From the NCBI GenBank assembly GCA_947685225.1, contig CANTUV010000026.1, positions 55,327,501 to 55,391,500 on the forward strand: DNA of 64,000 nt, given 5' to 3'. The notes beneath the pieces were generated by a model. The model did not search any database. It was not told the origin of the DNA and saw only the letters and a program-made list of their open reading frames with translations. A program made the position numbers and the translations under genes. This DNA comes from Garcia nutans. Taxonomy: Eukaryota > Streptophyta > Magnoliopsida > Malpighiales > Euphorbiaceae. Shown here piece after piece: positions 38,901-49,680 of the stretch (positions are counted from its first letter, which is position 1; each line of letters begins with the position of its first letter).

Positions 38901-41900
38901 GAGCGAGAAAGGGATGAAGACGCTTTTGTCAAAAGGAAAGTTGCCGGAACTGAAAAGTATCAATGTCGGCCTATGTGAAGATTGTATCTTTGGAAAACAA
39001 AAGAAGGTCAGTTTTTCAAAGATTGGCAAGACACCCAAGGCAGAAAAATTAGAGTTGGTCCATACCGATGTATGGGGACCGTCTCCAATTCCATCTCTTG
39101 CAGGCTCATTGTATTACGTCACATTCATTGACGATTCAACAAGAAAGGTATGGGTGTATTTTCTGAAGAAGAAATCAGAAGTCTTTGATACATTCAGAAA
39201 ATGGAAAGCCATGGTAGAAAATGAAACTGGTTTGAAAGTCAAACGATTGAGGTCTGACAATGGAGGAGAGTACAGAGATAGAAGATTCAGAGAATTTTGC
39301 GCAAACAGCGAAATCAAGATGGAGAAAACAGTTCCCATGACACCGCAACAGAATGACGTAGCTGAGCGTATGAACAGAACTCTGAATGAACGTGCCAGAA
39401 GCATGAGGATACATGCTGACTTGCCCAAGAATTTATGGGCTGAAGCTGTCAACACCGCTGCCTACCTAATCAACCGTGGGCCTTCAGTACCTCTGGATGG
39501 TGGAATACCAGAGGAAGCATGGAGCAAAAAAGAGGTAAACCTTTCACACTTAAGAGTGTTTGGTTGTATCTCTTACATACATATAGATTCTGCTGGAAGA
39601 AGTAAATTAGATGCCAAGTCAAACAAATGTGTCTTTGTTGGATATGGTGGTGATGAGTTCGGTTATCGATTTTGGGATTATGAAAATCACAAGATCATTA
39701 GAAGCCGGAATGTCATATTCAATGAGAATGTGATGTACAAAGACAGATTAAATGCAGAATCAAATAGCTCCAAGATTGATGTTGAAAATAAGGAATTTGC
39801 TGAGTTCGAGGATATTTCTGGAAATGATGTTCAGAATAGTCCTGAAGTAGAGGAGCCAAGCACGCCGGAATTGAGACGCTCCTCCAGAATTACAAGATCA
39901 ATCCAACGTTACTCGCCTTCTTTGCATTACTTGTTGCTGACAGACAATGGTGAACCAGAGTGCTACGATGAAGCAATACAAGTGGAGGATTCAATCAAGT
40001 GGGAGTCTGCTATGAAAGATGAGATGGACTCACTCATGTCAAATCATACATGGGAATTAGCTGAACTACCACAAGGCAAGAAAGCACTCCACAACAAGTG
40101 GATTTATAGGATCAAAGAAGAGCATGATGGAAGTAAACGCTACAAAGCAAGATTGGTTGTAAAAGGTTTTCAACAAAAGGAAGGTATTGACTATACTGAA
40201 ATTTTCTCTCCAGTCGTGAAGCTTACGACAATCAGTCTGGTATTGAAAATTGTAGCCACAGAAAATTTACATCTTGAACAATTAGATGTAAAGACAACAT
40301 TCCTTCATGGAGATTTGGAGGAAGAGATCTATATGAAGCAACCAGAAGGCTTCATTAAGGCAGACAAGAAAAATCTAGTGTGCAGGTTGAAGAAGAGTTT
40401 GTATGGTCTAAAACAAGCTCCTAGACAGTGGTACAGAAAAGTTTGATAGTTTTATGAGCAGCAGCGGTTTCACAAGATGCCAAGCAGATCATTGTTGCTA
40501 CATCAAGAAGTTTGACAATAGCTTTATTATTTTATTGTTATACGTCGATGATATGCTCGTTGCAGGTTCAGACATGCAAGAGATTAAAAATTTAAAGCAG
40601 AAATTGTCAAAACAGTTTGCAATGAAAGATCTGGGTGCTGCAAAGCAGATTCTTGGAATGAGGATCAAGAGAGACATGAAGTCGGGGACTTTGATGTTAT
40701 CACAGGCTGAGTACATAACCAAAGTACTAGCCAGATTCAACATGCAAGATGCTAAATCAGTGAGCACACCTTTAGGTGTTCATTTCAGACTCTCCAAAGA
40801 ACAGTCACCGAAGACGGAGGAGGAATGTGCACACATGACGAAGGTGCCATATGCCTCAGCAATTGGGAGTTTGATGTATGCCATGGTTTGTACCAGACCA
40901 GATATTGCTCAAGCAGTGGGAGCTGTTAGCAGGTACATGAATAATCCAGGCAAGGCACACTGGGAAGCAGTCAAATGGATTCTCAGATATCTTCGAGGTA
41001 CCACAGATAAGGCGCTTTGTTTTAAAAGTGGAGATACGACACTAGCAGGTTATGTGGATGCTGACTTAGCTGGAAATGTTGACGTTAGAAAGAGCACTAC
41101 AGGGTATGTCTATACTCTAGGAGGTACCGCAGTGAGCTGGGTCTCTCAATTACAGAAGATAGTTGCTCTCTCCACAACTGAAGCAGAATATGTCGCTGTC
41201 ACGGAAGCCAGCAAAGAAATGGTTTGGCTCCAAGGTTTCTTGGAGGAGTTGGGCAAGAAGCAAGAAAATAATGTCTTGTATTGTGACAGTCAGAGTGCCA
41301 TACATCTAGCAAAGAATCCGTCTTTTCATGCCAGAACGAAGCACATACAGTTGCGGTATCACTTTATCAGGTCACTTCTGGAAGATAGGATTTTGAAACT
41401 TGAGAAGATTAGTGGAACTCAAAATCCGGCAGACATGTTGACGAAGACGGTGACTATTGATAAACTGAAGCTGTGCTCAGCTTCAGTTGACCTACACTAG
41501 TATCAAGGTCGTAGAAGAGCTGTTGCATTGATCAAGGTGTGAAGACAGATTGAAATCAGTCTTCAAGTGGGAGATTGTCAAAGAAGTAGGCACCAACCAT
41601 TTTTTGTCAAAAATGGAGGTGCCTAATTAAGGGGATTGTCATAAATGGAGGTGCCTAATTTAGGACATTGTCAAAAGTGGAGGTACCTAAATTTGGGGAA
41701 TTGTTAAAGTCAAAAATGGAGGTGCCTAATTTATTGACTAATTTCACCAACCCATGTTTTTGAAGCCTATATAAACCCATCCACTTCATTTGGAAGATAC
41801 AACTTAAAAATTGAAGAAGTAAAGAGAAGAGAGTGTCTTTGAGAGAATTTTGTGAGGAAAAATTCTTGTTCATAATTGAGTGAGGGTTGTGAGTGTTTGT

Positions 41901-42427
41901 AAACACATTGTATTTTCTCCTTAATAGAAGTCTGCAGCAGCTCCGGAGACGTAGGCATAATTGGCCGAACTCCGTTATCAAATTCTGTGTTATTATTCCG
42001 CATTTATTTTCGCTCTCTTACTAATCTGGTCTAAGGGAATAGAGTGGTAATCACCTCAATTTCCCAACAATTTATCTCTTTGCCTTTTTGTTCCAGATTC
42101 AAGAACAGTGATGGCTATTCTTGGTAAGATTTTCCATTCTACTTGGCGTATACATTGTAAGCTATCTGATCTGATTTCAGCCCCCCTCAATTTCATGAAA
42201 AAACTATAATATCACTCAAACAACAAATTGTAGCTTTGCTTCTCTGGTGATTATATCAGTGATTATATCAGACTGGGAAGTAGAGCATCTTTGTTCGATG
42301 TTTGGTTCAGTGTGCCCAGTATCATTTTACATTGCATTTCCTTTGGTGTCGATCACCTTAACACTTGATATGTGCAGGACCTGTTGAAGTGGTTGATGAT
42401 GTGACAGGGGGACTGAAGCTTTTGTAG
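32941..42427 (+). CDS. PTH2: peptidyl-tRNA hydrolase 2 family protein (PTH2), seven exons
   Basis: Exons 32941-33147, 33231-33289, 34151-34210, 34290-34359, 35281-35350, 42097-42123 and 42378-42427 join in frame to 543 nt (180 aa). The first 25 residues are a hydrophobic anchor (LSAILVGAGCLALGYCIGSR). The PTH2 domain runs from about residue 70 to the C terminus: LVVRNDLKMGKGKIAAQCSH carries the basic patch and the conserved His, and TIDAGRTQIAPNSRTVMAIL carries the conserved Asp and Thr. The enzyme releases tRNA from stalled peptidyl-tRNA; in animals the anchored form is mitochondrial and apoptosis-linked. Intron 5 is 6746 bp because it holds a LINE fragment and an entire copia element; exon 6 is only 27 nt, so correct splicing over this intron matters. 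The ATG at 32941 is the first in frame. Confidence 0.92.
35577..36560 (+). mobile_element. 5'-truncated RTE-type LINE fragment in PTH2 intron 5
   Basis: The plus strand encodes broken reverse transcriptase pieces: CMIFADDIVL (near 35745, the F-A-D-D catalytic box), SKGFKLSRTKTGYMHC (near 35837), then RWMCGYTR and YRLRWFDHVK near 36215-36335. Frames are interrupted by stops and shifts. The 3' end reads GATTTGGGATTAAGGCTTTG followed by TTGAATTGAGTTAAG, typical of plant RTE tails. The 5' part of the LINE is missing. Confidence 0.8.
36970..37463 (+). repeat. 5' LTR of copia element 2
   Basis: TGTCAAAGAAG...CCCAACA, 494 bp. U3 holds four directly repeated boxes at 37000-37123, then CCTATATAAACCC as TATA region near 37160. 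Identical to the 3' LTR except one base. Confidence 0.96.
37000..37123 (+). promoter_or_regulatory. four tandem U3 boxes in the LTR
   Basis: The motif GTCAAAAATGGAGGTGCCTA occurs four times with slight changes, starting near 37000, 37032, 37064 and 37103. The first unit also pairs as an inverted repeat with the upstream TAGGCACCAACCATTTTT. ACCAACC matches the AC-element core bound by plant MYB factors. Repeated U3 boxes act as enhancers in Tnt1 and Tto1; that role here is inferred. The 3' LTR carries the same set. Confidence 0.6.
37466..37477 (+). other. primer-binding site of copia element 2
   Basis: TGGTATCAGAGC, a perfect match to the usual initiator-tRNA-Met primer site, lies two bases after the 5' LTR. 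Confidence 0.93.
37655..41500 (+). pseudogene. copia gag-pol with two single-base frameshifts
   Basis: The frame begins at ATG 37655 (MAADEGKVRIEKFDG) and runs through gag with knuckle CYNCGKKGHFKKDC (38350-38391), protease (WILDSGAS, about 38491), integrase (catalytic blocks HTDVWGP and RSDNGGEY; conserved PQQN-x-VAERMN near 39345), reverse transcriptase (LLYVDDML, box at 40541-40558) and RNase H to the stop at 41498-41500. Break 1: one base appears missing right after the knuckle, about 38391. Break 2: one extra A in the run 40437-40440, just before RT motif YVDD. The integrase motif has Asp where Gly is usual (GAC at 39355). Otherwise open, as expected of a young insertion. Confidence 0.93.
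41565..41575 (+). other. polypurine tract of copia element 2
   Basis: AAGTGGGAGAT sits directly before the 3' LTR. Confidence 0.75.
41576..42069 (+). repeat. 3' LTR of copia element 2
   Basis: 494 bp, one mismatch to the 5' LTR. It ends 27 bp before PTH2 exon 6 (42097), so the LTR promoter points straight at the last two exons and the LTR poly-A signal lies in the intron. Confidence 0.96.
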
Positions 42428-43202
42428 AGGCTTCTCTACTGGAATGGATGACTTGTAAACAAAGTGGCAGACAGTTTTCTGGGGATTTCATGGGCAGTGC
42501 TAGTTCCACCCTTGTGAAAGCTATGCAAAACCTTAGCCAGCAAATTCCTGACATTCTTCTCTTAAATTTGCAGCAATTAATTCTGATGACGGCGAAAAGT
42601 CTGTATGGCTAGCTTTATTTTTTTAACAAAGTGGAGGCAAATTTTTATTTTTTATTTTAGGGAGGGACAAAGACGAGCTATGTTTTCTTTAGGATTCAGA
42701 ATTAGACTTTTGTATTTTATTTTTTTTATGCAGTTTTCCTCTGTATAACTTTCGCTTTGATTTCTTTACTTATATAAAGTAATTATAATCAAGAAAATTG
42801 AGCCATACTTTCCCTTGCTTTTACCTGCATTAAATTTGTAAGGTTTTTATTTATGTATTATAAGCCTGCTATGGTGTTGGAAGTATTCAGCAATTAAGTA
42901 TCCAAAAGAAATAAGAACGTTCGAATTCTTTTTTCTTTGTATATGTCTTTGTATTGTTCTTAAAGAAAAAAGGCTGGTTGTTGATTATTGACTATCAGCA
43001 GTACCTAACATTATTGTAGTATATGATTTTTCACATTATCATATAAATTCACACGTGGATCAAATACTTGTCTTAACAGGCCAAATGACCAATCACATAC
43101 TCTAAACTGCTAGTCTGCACCCTCTCTCTCTCTCTCTCCTACATTTCAGGAGCTTTATCTGCATTGGGCAATCCTTGGTGCCGTCTTTCATAGAATCTGA
43201 AC
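42428..43202. other. PTH2 3' flank and upstream region of the storage-protein cluster
   Basis: T-rich 3' UTR-like sequence follows the PTH2 stop. A short CT microsatellite lies at about 43123-43138, in the leader region of the next gene. No other gene seen. Confidence 0.4.
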
Positions 43203-43477
43203 ATGATCCAACAGTGGTGGTCGGTCGTGGTGGGACTGCAAAGGCGAATATGGGCAGCTGATTTGGAGGCCATGGTGGTTTGGATGCTGCTTATGGTACA
43301 ATACTCAATGGAGCTGAGATTGAAGAATCCCGTGCATGGAGTCGTGGAGAGAGTGAATGAGAAAGGAGGCTCTTATATTGGGTTAGTTATGGCTTACCCA
43401 ACAGAAGAAAGGGCGCTTAAGGACTCTGGTTTCTTCGTTCCTAGCACAGATACTCCTTGGGTTGACTTGGCCGATAT

Positions 43478-43511
<34 letters not shown>

Positions 43512-45229
43512 ATCTTTTCATTTTGCATATTCAATAATGCAATGTAGTTCGGCTTATTTTAGAGGTGTAGAGCTGAGATCCGTCTTCTCTATTGGCCCAA
43601 AATTTTGGTGGACTTGACCATGGGCTCATGATCAGACCATGGGCTGGACTTGAAAATTTTCTAAAGATCTAGCTCACCAGCTCATGATTTTCTTGACTAA
43701 CTGATGTTTGCAGCCCAGCACATGGCTAGTCAGTCGAGACAAAGGTCTATAAAATTTTGAAGAATCGCTGTATATTATTTCCAAACAAAATTTTTTTCAA
43801 TGCAAAATAAAATTTTATTAATAAATCAAAGATTACATCTGTAAGATACAAATAAAATTATATAATTTTAAAGTATATATATAACATTCCAAACAAATTT
43901 TATTATTTAAATTCATTTACAAATGAAATAAATTCCCAAAATTACTCCTTTACAACTTCGTTATTCAATTGATTAATATCTCAAAGTGCTGTGGTTGAAT
44001 ATATGGGTTTCTGTGTTGATTAATTAGGAAGAAGATTCCACATTGGGAAGATCGGTAGCATTGATGTAATCTATGTGATGACCGGAGAGCAAATTGTAAG
44101 ATTTCTTTTACTGATTATTCTGTTTTCTGGTAAGAGTTTAAATTAAAAAACCTTAATTGCTAGGATTCTATTTACTTTTGTCGTCAAAACGTAGCTCAAT
44201 GCAGGTATAACTGTCCAAATCGTTATTGATACATTTGAGATTGAAGGGATAGTTCATTATGGGACAGCAGGAAGTGCTAACGATTCACTCTCTGCTGGTG
44301 ATGTTAGTGTCCCAAACTATGTTGCCTTTACAAGTTCTTGGAAATGGCTGGTACAATTTCAGCTTTCAACTCCTATTTATTAAAGATTTGAAATATATAT
44401 AATTGATAAAAAAAAAAGAGCTAATATTTTGAGATTCTCGTCCTGCAGTTTGTAAATTATTTTCCATAATTCCACTTGTGAAGTGTAGGAGTTCAAGTCA
44501 GGAACAGGGCAATTGCCAGAACTAAAATTTGGAGCCTTCAATTTTCCAGAAACGGAGAAAATTTATTAGCAAAGATAGAATTCACACCAACACAAGTATA
44601 TTGCATTGGAAAATCTATGGAAGAAATGTTTTGGCTTCCAATAGACTTAAACTGGTTCAACATGGCTTCTAAGCTTGAGGTTGATTTTGCCGTTTTCTTT
44701 ATTAATTAAATATCATTAACTCTGGTTTTTTTGTTCATATAGTTATTAATTATAACAAGCAATTCTGCAGGATATAAATTTACAACAATGTGTAAACGAA
44801 ACATATTGTTTGCCTGAAAAACCGAAAGTTGTGTATGGATTAAGGGGTTCTACTGCTGATATATTCCTCGACAATGCAGCTTACAGTGATTTTCTTTTCA
44901 AAAAATTTAATGCCTCAACAGTAGATGAGGAGAGTGCTGCTATTGTCATGGTTAGGAAATATATTTATTATTTATATTAAAGTCAATGAACTTTGGTATA
45001 AAATCTGTTTTTTTTTAATAAACTAACAATTATGATGTTCTAATTGATACAGACGTCTCTGTCAAATGGAGTGCCCTGCATCGTATTTCGTGGTATATCG
45101 GATTTGGCTGGTGGAGGAGGAAAATTGGCAGATACAAGCTTTAGTTCCTTGGCATCTGTCAATGCTCTTATTGTTGCAGTTGAGTTTATAAAATTAAATG
45201 GTAACACATATGCAGCAAAAGATCATTGA
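43203..45229 (+). pseudogene. bark-storage-protein-like gene, nearly complete pseudogene
   Basis: Six exon blocks match the intact paralogue at 57853: 43203-43473, 44028-44095, 44195-44350, 44489-44679, 44771-44950 and 45053-45229. The predicted family member would have about 347 aa with a hydrophobic N terminus and a PNP/UDP phosphorylase fold (HYGTAGSANDSLSAGD in exon 3, FRGISDLAGG in exon 6). Two defects: the intron 1 donor reads G/ATATTCTC where the paralogue has G/GTATAATT, and exon 4 lacks one base near 44550-44555, giving stops soon after. The rest stays open and keeps the family Ser-Asp motif, so decay is recent. A CT repeat (43477-43511) follows the lost donor. The alternative that sequencing errors made the breaks is possible for the deletion, less so for the donor. 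Confidence 0.85.
43477..43511. repeat. (CT)n microsatellite in intron 1 of the pseudogene
   Basis: CT dinucleotides with one GT interruption at 43499-43500, directly behind the disrupted splice donor. Confidence 0.85.
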
Positions 45230-45367
45230 AATTATAAGAAAACTCTCTCTTTGTCCGATCCATATTTCTGTATATATAAATACAATTAATTAATATCTTA
45301 ATTAGTTAATAGGTTTAGTTTAAATCTTTTGAATAACTTATATAATTTTGTGTAATATTAATTATAC

Positions 45368-46043
45368 CCTCCATTGAAAAGATCCAGTGAAGGCAACTTT
45401 ACTCGGCACAGCAACATCACCAATTGACAAAGTGTCATTAACGGATCCTGCACTGCCATAATGAACAATTCCTTCAATATCAATATGATCGATAAGGAGT
45501 TGAACAGTAGCAGCTGCAATTACTGATGCATCCCCTGTCTTTACATATATAACATCTGCTCCATTGATCTTCCCAACATGGAACGTTCTTCTTGATCATA
45601 TAGACCCCACAAAAATAGCATTAGACTATTAGTCCAATAACATTTAATCATGACTAATTAAATGTGTATGGGTGTTTTCGTACTTGACTAAAAATTAATG
45701 ATGATTAAATGTTTTCTCATTTATAGCAGTAATATTGATTAAATGTTTTTTTCTATTAATATTGGAGCTTTAGGTGATATTTAAAATAACAAAAATGTTA
45801 AAAAAGATATAAAGGTTTACCGGCCAAACGAAGAGTAGGGGAATCGTTGTTAGGAACAAAGACATTAGCCTTTAGAAAAGCCTGTTCATTGGCATCAGAA
45901 ACCAAAACAAGTCCTAAGAAAGGGCCATTTTCATTGATTTTTCTTATAAAACCATCGAGAGGGTTCTTCGAACTTAGCTGTGTGGACTGCTGTGCCATAG
46001 CCAGCAGCCCAAGCACTACCACCAAAACTTTAAGACCCCACAT
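45368..46043 (-). pseudogene. truncated bark-storage-protein-like gene
   Basis: Minus-strand exon 1 (46043-45821) encodes a signal-like start (MWGLKVLVVVLGLLAMAQ) and the N-terminal part, ending in phase at a good donor (CCG/GTAAAC). The block 45590-45368 encodes family exons 2 and 3 joined without the intron present in both paralogues (FHVGKINGADVIYVKTG then HYGSAGSVNDTLSIGD) and ends at a usable donor (AGG/GTATAA). Exons 4-6 are absent: the 3' flank of the convergent pseudogene at 43203-45229 follows. The acceptor before 45590 (CAAG/AAGAAC) is one base short and lacks a pyrimidine tract. So it is a 5' fragment that cannot encode a full protein. Confidence 0.8.
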
Positions 46044-46137
46044 CTTATAATTGAGATCAGCGGAAGAAAGTGAAAGCCAAAGTGTGTAATATGAGCAATG
46101 CAGTTGCTTTGTGGCATTGGGGGGTGTTACTTACGTG

Positions 46138-46145
46138 CCTTTATA
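46138..46145 (-). promoter_or_regulatory. TATA box of the truncated storage-protein-like gene
   Basis: TATAAAGG on the minus strand lies 95 bp before the ATG at 46043, the same spacing as in the intact paralogue at 57853. Confidence 0.5.
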
Positions 46146-47223
46146 CAGATGTCAAGCCAGGAAATTAATAATTATTTTCTTTTTTAAGTTTTATATATAT
46201 AAGAAAATTGCAATCAGCACCTTAAAAAAAAATCTTAAATGTATGGATGTTATCAGAGGACAAATTAACAAGAGTCTAATTTAAACCTTCGAACCATGTA
46301 GAAAAATTTATAATAGCTATTCTAAATCTTCTATTGGTCTCTCCAAAATTAAATATTTATAAATAATTTTAAGTGTTAAAATTATTTAATTAATATACTC
46401 ATCCTATATATATATGGAAGATCAGTTATTACCATTTGAAGCAAAATTATTAGAAAATTAAAAAAAATAGTAGTTTTACTTTCTTTCTTTTTTTTGTTGA
46501 TTCTCCTGTTAATTTTGATCCCCAAATCTTAATTATATACATTTATCACATATAAAAAGATAATAGAACCATTTGTTGGTTGAATTTTATAATATAAATA
46601 ATCTACAATATTATACGTATTTTGTTACTGATAAGAGCTAACCTTTTCCCGTAAAACTTTTATTAGAGAAGATATCAGGTCTTAATTTTTTGGCAGCAGG
46701 CATATTTATTATTTATATGAACATTGGCATATGAAGGGATAAGCTTTTTTTTATTTTTTTTATTTTTTTTATTTTTTATTTATCAATAAGGGATAAGCTT
46801 AGATACATATGGCCATGCAAATGAGTTGTGGCTCCTTTTAAGTTTGCAGGTCTTAACTCTTATCAAAAGTCCAAGTGATGGAAAAGTTGGGAAAAAATAT
46901 ACCCTCCCACTTTTTTTTTATAATTTTTTTTTATGTTTCATGAAGAATATTTTAACCATTTTATAAAAATATATATTAAACTTAAAATAAATTCATAATA
47001 AATTTATAAAAAATTATCATATCCATAATAATTTTATAATAAACTATATAAATTTGATAAATTATAAACTAATCATAAATTCTTATAAATTTAAATATAT
47101 GTTAAAAATAGGGTAAATTTAAGATTTTTTTTTCAAATATTTTATCAAAAACCTGAAAAGTTATCTGTAATATTGTAGATGGTCTTTATTGTGAGCTATT
47201 TTCATTTTTTTTTCAGTCATCAG
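46146..47223. other. AT-rich spacer with dispersed repeat copy C
   Basis: No gene seen. It contains the repeat at 46888-47158 and several T-rich tracts. Confidence 0.4.
46888..47158 (+). repeat. AT-rich dispersed repeat, copy C
   Basis: It starts near GGGAAAAAATATACCCTCCC and ends near TTTTATCAAAAACCTG, matching copies at 13436-13660 and 14990-15236 in order of motifs. Confidence 0.45.
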
Positions 47224-47290
47224 TATTGATGCATCTCCAGTTTATATATAAAATCAGCTCTGTTGATCTTGCCAGTGTGAAAATTTCTTC
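47224..47290 (-). pseudogene. relic exon 2 of a bark-storage-protein-like gene
   Basis: On the minus strand an acceptor TTAG is followed by GAAGAAATTTTCACAC; translation in the family frame gives RNFHTGKINRADFIYKLE, close to RTFHVGKINGADVIYVKT of the copy at 45590. No other exons of this copy were found nearby, so it is a fragment. Confidence 0.65.
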
Positions 47291-49169
47291 CTAATATACA
47301 ATCACTGCAACTCCAAATCCCCGTATCTTTCCTGATGATGATCTTAGCATTTTATTTATTTATTTATTTTTTAAATTTCTGGTTAAAGCCTAATTAATAA
47401 ACTGTTTATATTCCGAAGTGAGAAGAAATTAGGGTAACGGGAACGATTTAGATTTGTTTATGGCCCAGCCCAACACTAATGCTGTACTCCACGTTAATTA
47501 ATTATGTTTCTACGGGTTATTATTATTTTTTAAAATTTTTAAATTGTTCAATTTATTATGAGAAAATTACACTATACACATGCTTTTGAGTTAATCATTT
47601 TTAAAGTAACGGCCCGGAATCTTTTTTTTTTTTTTTTTCAATTCTGAATAAACATGGGCCAGTTTTTCTTTTTTTTTTCAACGTTATATTTTATTTTTTC
47701 CCCTTATTTTTATTATTTTATTTTATTTATTTTATTAAAATTTTTTTTTGTATAATATTCTTAATATACACAAATGTATATATATATATGTAATATATAT
47801 AATATATACAAAATACACACACAACAAAACAAATAATATCTACTATATCTACCAAATATCTATATAATTTTTAATATTTATTTAATATTTTATTCTCACA
47901 ATATCCACACAATATTCACACAATATCTATATAACTTTTATATAAAATACACATAACATACATAACAAATATATAACATATATCTACAATCATCTATAAT
48001 ATATACTAAATATATACAGAATATAAATATTTACACAATATTTACATAATAAAATTAATTTTTAAATTTTAATTTTTTACATATATAAGATGTAAAATTT
48101 ATTTAAAAATAAATTTAATAATTTTTATTAATATATTGTTATATATATTTTTTATTTTTTGTAAGTGCTATTTATTATTTATAATCAAAATTAATTTTTT
48201 TTAATAAAAATTAATGAATTCTATATGCTAATAATTTTTATTATTTTATTAGAATATTTTTTATTTAATGGTGAAGTAAAAAAATTAAAATTAAAATAAA
48301 ATATTGATTGTAGTTAGAGAAGGGGTATTTTTGAAAAAAAATTATTGATTTAGTGAAGAGTAAAGTATTTTTAAAATTTTATTCTAATTTTTTTAAAATA
48401 TAAATATTTTCACTTATTATAATATTTTTGAAATAAAATTTATTTTTTAAGCTAATTTATACATGTTCTACTGGAAATCCATGGGGATTTAATTTTTTTA
48501 AAAAAAGTCTGGTTTTTATTTGCATTTTCAAAAATATTGTAACATATTTTTTATGATTAAATATTAATCTTCTCACAATTTTTTAATATTAATATATAAA
48601 CCTAACAAAAAATAATTTTTTAACATTTTTTTTTGAGAAAATAATTTTTTTAATATTAATACTTACTCCGTCACATATTAATTAGGTGGGAAAAACTCGA
48701 GCGTTGCAAAAACAAGTTGCCAAAAATGATCTATTCGCAACATATAACAACAATAAAAAAAATTTGTGACAGAAATGTATCCCAGCAGCCTGCGATGTGG
48801 CTAAATTTACTGGACCATATATAGATTGCAGACTACTGTGGATGTCTGCTTAATTAATTTGAATGGGACGCCATGCCTCCATCTCTAATGGTCCTGAAAA
48901 GATAGGCCTTATTAACTTGCCACATTTTTCTGCACGTTTCCAATAAGTCTTTTATCATCTTCCAAGATCTGCGGATTTTTCTTTATCTATTAATTGTGTG
49001 GTAGAAAGAAAATCAGTATTCAACCACAAATTTATCTTCCAAGACCAGGCACCGCTAGTAATTATATTAATTGTGTGTAATAATCTGATTCATGCATGGA
49101 TTTAAACTAATTACTAACTTCCTAATCAAGCGTACTTGACTGTGATAATTAATTTATTAATGAAGTTGT
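47291..49169. other. AT-rich region without genes
   Basis: Very AT-rich, with runs of short ATATAT and ACACAATAT-like strings near 47750-48060. No coding signal; one short string near 48862 resembles part of family exon 6 but is too short to call. Confidence 0.4.
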
Positions 49170-49287
49170 ACATTCCACGTCCAAGTTCCTGTGTAAGCAA
49201 CAGCACCACCATTGAACAAGGAATCATTTTGTGGCTCTAGATGAATTATTCTTTTATTAGGAGTTGCACTGCTGCAGTTGCATTCGC
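49170..49287 (-). pseudogene. relic exon 3 of a bark-storage-protein-like gene
   Basis: Minus strand: acceptor GACAG, then frames encoding ANATAAVQLLIK and, after a one-base shift, IIHLEPQNDSLFNGG followed by YTGTWTWN, matching exon 3 of the intact gene (VQIL...IIHIGSAGGVNNSLS...TWTWR in outline). Because exon 3 here is upstream of the exon 2 relic at 47224-47290 on the same strand, the two relics come from different gene copies. Confidence 0.65.
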
Positions 49288-49680
49288 CTGTCAACACCAA
49301 AACCACAATAATTTCGATTATTTGTTAGGCAAAACAAAATATTTGTGTAGATTAAACGAATGTAAAAAATAATATAAGAAAGAAAAATACAGTAAATAGA
49401 AAAATACATAAAATTTATGAGGTTTGACATAAAGTCCACATTCTCAAATAAAGAGATTAAAATCTACTAATAAGTCCAGAATAAATTGAAAATAATACAT
49501 ATTTAAAGAAATAAAACTCATAATACTAATTCCATTTACATCAAATGGATTTAATTTATTAAGAAGCGGTCAAAATACTCAAAGGAAATTAAGAATTTTT
49601 CTATAAGCTCACTGATATTATTGCGCACACACTTAAAATATTTATATGGATTAAATGGATGCGACATTATAAATTAACAA
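49288..49680. other. spacer between the exon relic and the gypsy element
   Basis: AT-rich, no gene or LTR recognised. The 3' part of the gypsy element is missing here. Confidence 0.4.

Larger units (their letters stand above)
36965..42074 (+). mobile_element. young full-length Ty1/copia element inside PTH2 intron 5
   Basis: Two 494-bp LTRs (36970-37463, 41576-42069) with ATTTA target duplications at 36965-36969 and 42070-42074. By eye the LTRs differ at one position (GTCAAAAATGG versus GTCATAAATGG), so the insertion is recent. Same orientation as the host gene. Gag-pol is nearly intact, broken only by two one-base changes. The primer site is perfect. The lineage looks Tork/Tnt1-like, tentatively. 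Confidence 0.97.

Noticed and set aside
48855..48905. Possible relic of storage-protein exon 6 on the plus strand (NGTPC-like)
   Set aside because: Only about five residues match and the frame stops at once; too short to separate from chance.
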